DNA from: Ettlia oleoabundans
Lineage: Eukaryota > Chlorophyta > Chlorophyceae > Chlamydomonadales
Assembly (NCBI GenBank): GCA_019693395.1
Contig: JAAMXP010000798.1
Location: 1,540-13,879, forward strand
Length of the DNA stretch: 12,340 nucleotides
Direction of reading: 5' to 3'
This document shows positions 8,199 to 12,340 of this stretch, piece by piece (within the stretch, counting starts at the first letter, position 1; each line of letters opens with the position of its first letter). The notes below the pieces were generated by a model. The model saw only the letters and a list, made by a program, of their open reading frames with translations, searched no databases and was not told the origin of the DNA. Both the position numbers and the translations under genes were made by a program.

Positions 8199-11100
8199 TG
8201 ATGGGAGGCCAGCTGGGCTGCGGGATGGGGGAGCAGGAGCCTGCCGGGGTCATGCCGCACGCCATGCTGGTGTACCAGGTCCACCCCGCCCAACATCAGG
8301 GCCTTCTTGCCTCTGGTTTTCTGTGTGGTTGCATAATGTGTCAGCTGTGTATTCGCCCACTGCATCCAGCCATGTGCGTTGATAGTGCATTGGGATAGAA
8401 GTGGCAGCAGGCACCGCCATATCTAACCGGAGCATTTTCCAAACAGAGCATCAATTGCCCCTTTCTGTCTTTCTTTCTTTCTTTCTTTTGTGGCCTTCAG
8501 GCCATGCAGACCCCCGTCTACGTGGATGTCCGCACAGGCCAGGTGCTGCAAGCTGCGGGGCAAACGGTGATGACCTACCACCCACAGGTGCTATAAGAAA
8601 AATCCTGGTTGCCACCCGGTCTGCCCTTCTTTGTCTGTTGGGAATGCCATGGGACGTGTGGGAGAGGAGACTTTTCACTTGAAAATGCACATTCCGGAGG
8701 GCAAACAGCTGCCCACAGCCCACCATCTCAGCAAGCCATGCCGCCATGCGCCCCTCACAGGGCTTCCTGCCGGGGCACCACCTGGCGCATTTTCCGATGC
8801 CCCCACACACCCTTGGTGCCGCTTCCCCGGCCGCTAGCTACCCTTCGGTGGGTGTGGGGGCGGCGGGGGTGGCGCCATCCCCTGTGGAGACCGCCGCCAA
8901 GCCTTCCAAGCCGGCGAAGCGCAAGCGCCAGTCCAGAGGTGCGCACATGAGGTTTTAGGGGTTGCGTGTCCGGCAGGACGGACAGCAGGCTAGGAGAGGG
9001 GTGTCCCTTGGCTGCCGGCTATACCCGCAGGCACGGTTATGAGTCGGCCGGCACGGCTCCCCTGCCCAGGTTCAGTAGGGCCTAAGTAGCGGGGTTATGT
9101 AACACACACACCTAGGAATGTTCTGTGTATCTTCTAGATACCCAGTGTGTGACCACTCCCTGACAACAGCAGCAGCTTGCTGTTTGGTAGAAATAGCAAA
9201 GTGGCGGAGTTGCATATTGGCATATTGGCAGAGTGGCAGAATGGCAGAGTAATTCACAAAAGGGGTGTCCGGGTCAGCAGTCACAACCAGGGCTCCACAT
9301 CGCCACAGGCTGGTTGCATGTATTGGCATTACTATCAACACTCGTTTCAACAAGTCGCCTCCCCTGCTGTATGCAGCTTGCACGCCTGCAGTAGGAGCGG
9401 TGGCAGGTGTGGGCAGCACACCGGCAGACTCTCCAGTGGAGCGAGCAGCCAAGCTGGCATCAGGCTACAGCCTGGAGTGAGTGATACCCAGCCTTGGAAA
9501 CCTTTCATGCTTGTTGCTTGTGTGGCAGGAAACCTTTTTCGTCTGTTGCTTGTGTGGCAAGCAAAGGCCTATGCACTGAATTACCAGAACTTCCAAAGCC
9601 GTTCTTTACCAATTTGGCCACTAGTGTGCACCCCTCGCCGCTGTGTGCAGCCCCAAAACTGGCCGCATGCTGCGACACAGTCCAGCTATGGTGGCCGCTG
9701 CAACAAAGGACAGGCAAGTGCTGTGCAGGATGCAAGACTTTATCTTGCTGCTATTTATGCATTAAAAACACAGCTGTGCTGTGCCAATAATACCCCAGGC
9801 CAACTGCCGCCCCACGGGTGCCTCGCTTGCAAACCACAGTACACCTCCACCTCCAACCCCGTGCCTCCTAGTGCCCATGCCTCCCGACACAGCCCTCATG
9901 CTTGCTTGCATGCTTTCTTGCAGGGACCTGCCTGTCATTCGGAGCCTGTTTGAGGCCCATGCAGCCCAGCCCTTCAGCACAGAGGAGCCTCCAGCCGGCC
10001 ACCCCTGCCTGGCCCCCACTCCAGAGGGGAATCCCGGCCCATCTAAATCCCAAGGGGTGGATCCCTCTGACACCACGGCTTATGGGTCTGCTTCTAACAG
10101 CGGCGCTCAGCGGCAGGCGCAGCAGAAGGGGGCAGCAGCAGGAGAGAGTGGGCGTGAGGCCCCACAGACGAAGCAAGCGCCCCCTGGCGACGGTGGTGGC
10201 GCTGGCAGCGGCGCCAAGCCCGCTCAGGTGGGGGTGGCGGTGGCCCTTAAAAGCAAGTAAGCAAGCAAGCAAACGAGCAGCCAAACACAGAGCCATTTGA
10301 GAGCCATGCTGACCTTTGCCTGCAACTCTGCCTTCCCTATTTCCTGCTGGCTGCGCCAGCAGTGCAACTAGCAGGCAATCTCAAGTCTGTGTTGTCAATG
10401 CGTCTCAACCTTCTGCACCCGCCATCTTCCCTCCCGCGCCTGCAGTCGGGATTTGGCCGCATTCTCCAGGGGGTGGCGCGAGAGCTGCAGGGAGCGGCAT
10501 CAGAGCCGCTGCCCTGCCCTGTGGACATCAAAAGAGCCAGCAGCCTTAAAGCGGTGAGCTTGTGCTGGGCTGTTAAGTCTCGGAGGCTGTGTGTGTTACA
10601 CACGGCAATGCTGTTAACAACCATCACCACAGCAACAGCAGGTCCCGCCCAGGTCAAGCTTTGCAGCCGTGCGCTTGCCCAAAAGCAGTAAGCAGTGGTG
10701 AAGAATTTGTTCTCAGCACTCCCCCTATGGCTGCCGCCAGGTGGATGCCAGTTGCCAAGTTGTCATGCATGACTGTCCTGCAAACATGCCCGTCTGGAGA
10801 TGCAGGGCTCAAGTCCCCGCTGGCTGCCGCCCTGGCACCCACCCACCCACCCACCACCACCACACAAACACGCACTCACCCACCCACCAGCACCACACAC
10901 CAACTTACCTGGCTGCAGATCGAGCTGAAAGGTGTGCGGCGGGACCTCAACTCGCTTACTTGGGACGCATTCCTGGAGCCCGCGTTGCCCCCCCAGCAGC
11001 ATCAGAAGGCTGGTGGCGGAGGCAGCGATGCAGAAGCGGCTGGCGGCAGTTTCCTGGCCGGTTTTAAGCAGGTGGGGTATCTTACTGGGGCGGGGTGGGG

Positions 11101-11883
11101 CATGCGGGTTTGTTCTGATGGCTGCCCATGTCAGCACATCTTGCCTGAAACGGTATGCAGTCCAAATCCCCACAACCATCACAGCCCATGCCTGCCCATT
11201 TACGGCGATGGTGCTGCATATGTGACTAGTCTGGGTGCTGCCTGTACCTGTCCCAATGAGCAGGAGGCGGTGTGGCTGGGCAAGTTTCCCACGCGTGAGA
11301 TGGCGGGCAAGGCGGTTGACCTTGCAGCACTCAAGATGCTGGGCCCAGAGGCGCAGGTGGGTTGGCTGATAAGAAGCCAGAGGTGTAGGGGGGGGTGGCT
11401 GCCGGATAGCCAGAGGTGTAGCGGGGTTTGCTGTCAGGAAGTCAGAGATGCAGGTGGGTTGGCTTCTTTGTAAAACAAGAGGTGCAGCTGGATTCGCTGT
11501 CAGGAAGCCGCCGCCTGGTACTGGCCAGGTTGATGTCCCCCAGCGTCTAGCCTGGCTTGTGCAGAAGAACGAGCGGGCGTGGTATGCTGTTGTAATATCT
11601 TTTAGCGTTGTGTGTGGTTTATTCAGACACGGATCCCCCGCCGAGTTGCCCTTTCCTTGCCCAACCCTCCACCCGCGCACCTCACCAACAACCGTGTCAT
11701 CATCCCCCAACAACCACAAATCCCCCCCACCCACCCACCACCCCACCCCATATTCCACCGACAGACCAACTTCCCACTGGAGAACTACCAGCGCAACCTG
11801 GCCATCCTGGCCGCACGATCCAGCCAGGACGTGGTGGCGGCACTGCGCAAGGATGCCATGCTGGCAATGGCCCGCTCCAGCAA
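6471..11883 (+). CDS. AP2/ERF-domain transcription factor, Gln-rich, about 13 exons, 3' end outside window
   Basis: Modelled exons: 6471-6649, 6832-6957, 7310-7400, 7637-7715, 7884-8278, 8501-8587, 8761-8938, 9377-9476, 9924-10227, 10446-10553, 10919-11071, 11264-11356, 11765-11883, all phase-compatible (about 670 codons). An in-frame stop at 6456-6458 precedes the ATG. Features in order: LSLSL (LxLxL, residues 77-81); a basic cluster RPGRRRQS (197-204); Gln-rich region with Q9 and Q13 runs (about 209-265); Lys/Arg NLS with KRKR at 372-375; a low-complexity Pro/Gly/Ala linker; then an AP2-like domain. The domain opens with LKGVRRDLNSLTWDAFLEP (552-570), is interrupted by a Gly/Gln-rich insert (571-600), and resumes with VWLGKFPTREMAGKAVDLAA and MLGPEAQTNFPLENY (603-639). 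After it, QDVVAALRKDAMLAMARSSK resembles the linker before a second AP2 repeat. The protein is presumably nuclear and DNA-binding. In-frame TGA at 11885-11887 lies inside donor GTGAGT, so the end is either there or beyond the window. Exons 8-10 and the 5' exons are less certain than the AP2 exons. Confidence 0.78.
7041..7113 (+). other. Possible optional exon inside intron 2 of the AP2-type gene
   Basis: A strong acceptor (ctcttcccatctcttcccag) ends at 7040, and the frame that continues exon 2 stays open (WAPQLRPFGQRPPASFQLDG). A phase-2 donor (AA|GTACAG) at the end of the stretch would join to exon 3 in frame. The donor is weak. Joining exon 2 directly to 7310 is also in frame and gives a smoother protein, so this may be a cassette exon or simply intron. 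Confidence 0.25.
7401..7636 (+). other. GC-AG intron (intron 3 of the AP2-type gene)
   Basis: The exon ends LLAAQ at CACAG, followed by GCAAGC; the intron closes with TTGCATGCAG before TTTGACAACCTC. Phase 0 is kept. The donor context CAG|GCAAGC matches the known GC-AG consensus, and no nearby GT donor keeps the frame as well. Confidence 0.55.
8033..8059 (+). repeat. (CAG)9 coding microsatellite (polyglutamine)
   Basis: Nine CAG codons in exon 5 of the AP2-type gene encode Q9. DEQQQLQALQQQQQLQMQ follows directly, so the whole region is Gln-rich, as in activation domains of many transcription factors. Confidence 0.85.
8159..8197 (+). repeat. (CAG)13 coding microsatellite (polyglutamine)
   Basis: Thirteen pure CAG codons encode Q13 in the same exon, with no CAA interruption. 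Purity of this kind makes length variation between strains likely. The leucine- and alanine-rich open frames on the opposite strand are shadows of these repeats. Confidence 0.88.
8468..8488. repeat. (CTTT)n pyrimidine run at an acceptor
   Basis: A CTTT tandem run just before the acceptor of exon 6 (ggccttcag at 8500) serves as its polypyrimidine tract. Confidence 0.7.
9201..9250. repeat. Degenerate short tandem repeat (TGGCAGAG-like) in intron 7
   Basis: Repeated blocks of tggcatat, tggcagag and tggcagaa follow one another in intron 7 of the AP2-type gene, inside noncoding sequence. Confidence 0.55.
9496..9559. repeat. Two-copy 32-nt tandem duplication in intron 8
   Basis: Units 9496-9527 and 9528-9559 are directly adjacent, both start ggaaaccttt and end tgttgcttgtgtggca, and differ at about five positions in the middle. 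The first copy begins about 20 nt after the exon 8 donor. Confidence 0.75.
10251..10274. repeat. (AAGC)n microsatellite in intron 9
   Basis: A run of AAGC-like units shortly after the exon 9 donor at 10228, in intron sequence. Confidence 0.6.
10836..10900. repeat. CACC/CCCA low-complexity run before exon 11
   Basis: C/A-rich run of CCCA and CACC units near the 3' end of intron 10, upstream of the acceptor ggctgcag at 10918. The long glycine- and valine-rich open frame on the other strand comes partly from this run. Confidence 0.65.
11349..11510. repeat. Five-copy minisatellite (31-34 nt units) across the exon 12 splice donor
   Basis: Units lie at 11349-11380, 11381-11413, 11414-11445, 11446-11479 and 11480-11510. 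Each begins with a variant of aggtgcagg and most end in a variant of caggaagccag. The first unit includes the last codons of exon 12 (GCG CAG) and its donor GTGGGT; unit 4 holds a second copy of CAG|GTGGGTTGG. The reading frame of exon 12 stays open through the first three units and stops at TAA 11471-11473 in unit 4. Confidence 0.75.
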
Positions 11884-12340
11884 GTGAGTCAGATGAGGTG
11901 GTGGGACCTGGCTGGGTGGGCTCCCAAGCTTCTCCCCCTAGTAAAATGCCAGCAAGCGAGTCGGAGTGTGCGGCTCTGTGGGGGATTGTTCGCCTGAGAG
12001 TATTCGAGTAGGTGGGGGAGCATGGGGGTTAATTTGTTTGCGCAACCACTGGTTGCTCAAGTTTAACTTCGTCCGAGACATTGAGTCATGAATCAGTTGA
12101 CCAGCCAGATGCGCTAGCGCCAGCAACTGCGATTTACCTACGTGCTGTGCATGGTTTGGGGTGGGTATTGCGACCTGTCCCTTTGGTCTGTCCCCTTGTG
12201 GCATGCCATTCAAGCATGGTGCAGTGCTGCCCATGCAAGGTTTGGTGGGGAGCCAGCAGGCCCAGGCAAAGGGTGTGCGTGCGCTACAGGAATGATTGAA
12301 AGCCACGCCAGAGCAGTGCACCAACATACGCTTTCCGCCC
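11884..12340 (+). other. Right edge: probable intron 13 of the AP2-type gene, no exon seen
   Basis: After the GTGAGT donor at 11884-11889, no YRGV-like or other AP2-domain coding exon is visible to the end of the window, and there is no plus-strand TGTAA. This fits a long intron with the gene continuing outside. The alternative is a gene end at TGA 11885-11887 with its poly(A) site beyond the edge. Confidence 0.4.

Noticed and set aside
9177..9953. 258-codon plus-strand open frame
   Set aside because: It crosses introns 7 and 8 and exon 9 in a different frame from the exons supported by splice phase. The composition is random, and it includes the tandem duplications.
11349..11510. Regular repeats suggesting a CRISPR array
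   Set aside because: Units are directly adjacent and degenerate with no unique spacers, and they lie in a spliced eukaryotic gene. This is a minisatellite.
10763..11758. 331-codon open frame on the minus strand
   Set aside because: It runs antisense through AP2-domain exons and CACC-rich introns. Its Gly/Val/Trp-rich composition mirrors the repeats, and there is no domain or splice logic.
12210..12294. RQRVCVRYRND text near the right edge as a second AP2-repeat exon
   Set aside because: It lacks the YRGV, W.A and LG.F pattern, and the frame stops within a few codons.

Overview
The window looks like nuclear DNA of a green alga. The genes are broken by many short spliceosomal introns of roughly 130-450 bp, coding sequence is GC-rich, and TGTAA motifs, the usual green-algal poly(A) signal, follow several stops. 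One gene encodes a plant/algal-type AP2/ERF DNA-binding domain. The moderate rather than extreme GC and the intron density would fit a trebouxiophyte or a related chlorophyte, but that is inference. Nothing bacterial, phage-like or organellar is visible. All exon models here were built by eye from splice sites, reading phase and paralogue comparison; there is no transcript support.

Layout. (1) 1-539: 3' end of an unrecognised plus-strand gene. Its last exon is alanine-rich, probably helical, and ends in an acidic MDEDD tail. (2) 1304-2669 (minus) and 3777-5332 (plus): two head-to-head paralogues, called A and B here, separated by about 1.1 kb. Each has five exons and encodes a small secreted protein (241 and 229 aa) with a signal peptide, a helical N-terminal half, four conserved cysteines and three N-glycosylation sequons. 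I do not recognise the family. (3) 5333-6470: 3'UTR of B and the upstream region of the next gene; no further gene seen. (4) 6471 to about 11883 (plus): a large gene assembled here as 13 exons (about 670 codons). It has an LxLxL motif near the N terminus, polyglutamine tracts, a KRKR nuclear localisation signal, and then an AP2/ERF-type domain split over three exons. The last exon in the window ends in a sequence resembling the linker between the two AP2 repeats of plant AP2-subfamily proteins. It runs into a consensus splice donor, so the gene probably continues past the window.

The most interesting points are these. The A/B pair has mosaic similarity: exons 3-4 are nearly identical while the ends are divergent, and their first introns lie at different positions. 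A GC-AG intron is conserved in both A and B, and a third one occurs in the AP2 gene. A five-copy tandem repeat starts inside an AP2-encoding exon, crosses its splice donor and carries an extra donor-like copy. The AP2 domain is interrupted by a Gly/Gln-rich insertion. The secreted proteins and the transcription factor show no evident functional link. No clearly new multi-gene system is demonstrated; the A/B family is the best candidate for something undescribed.
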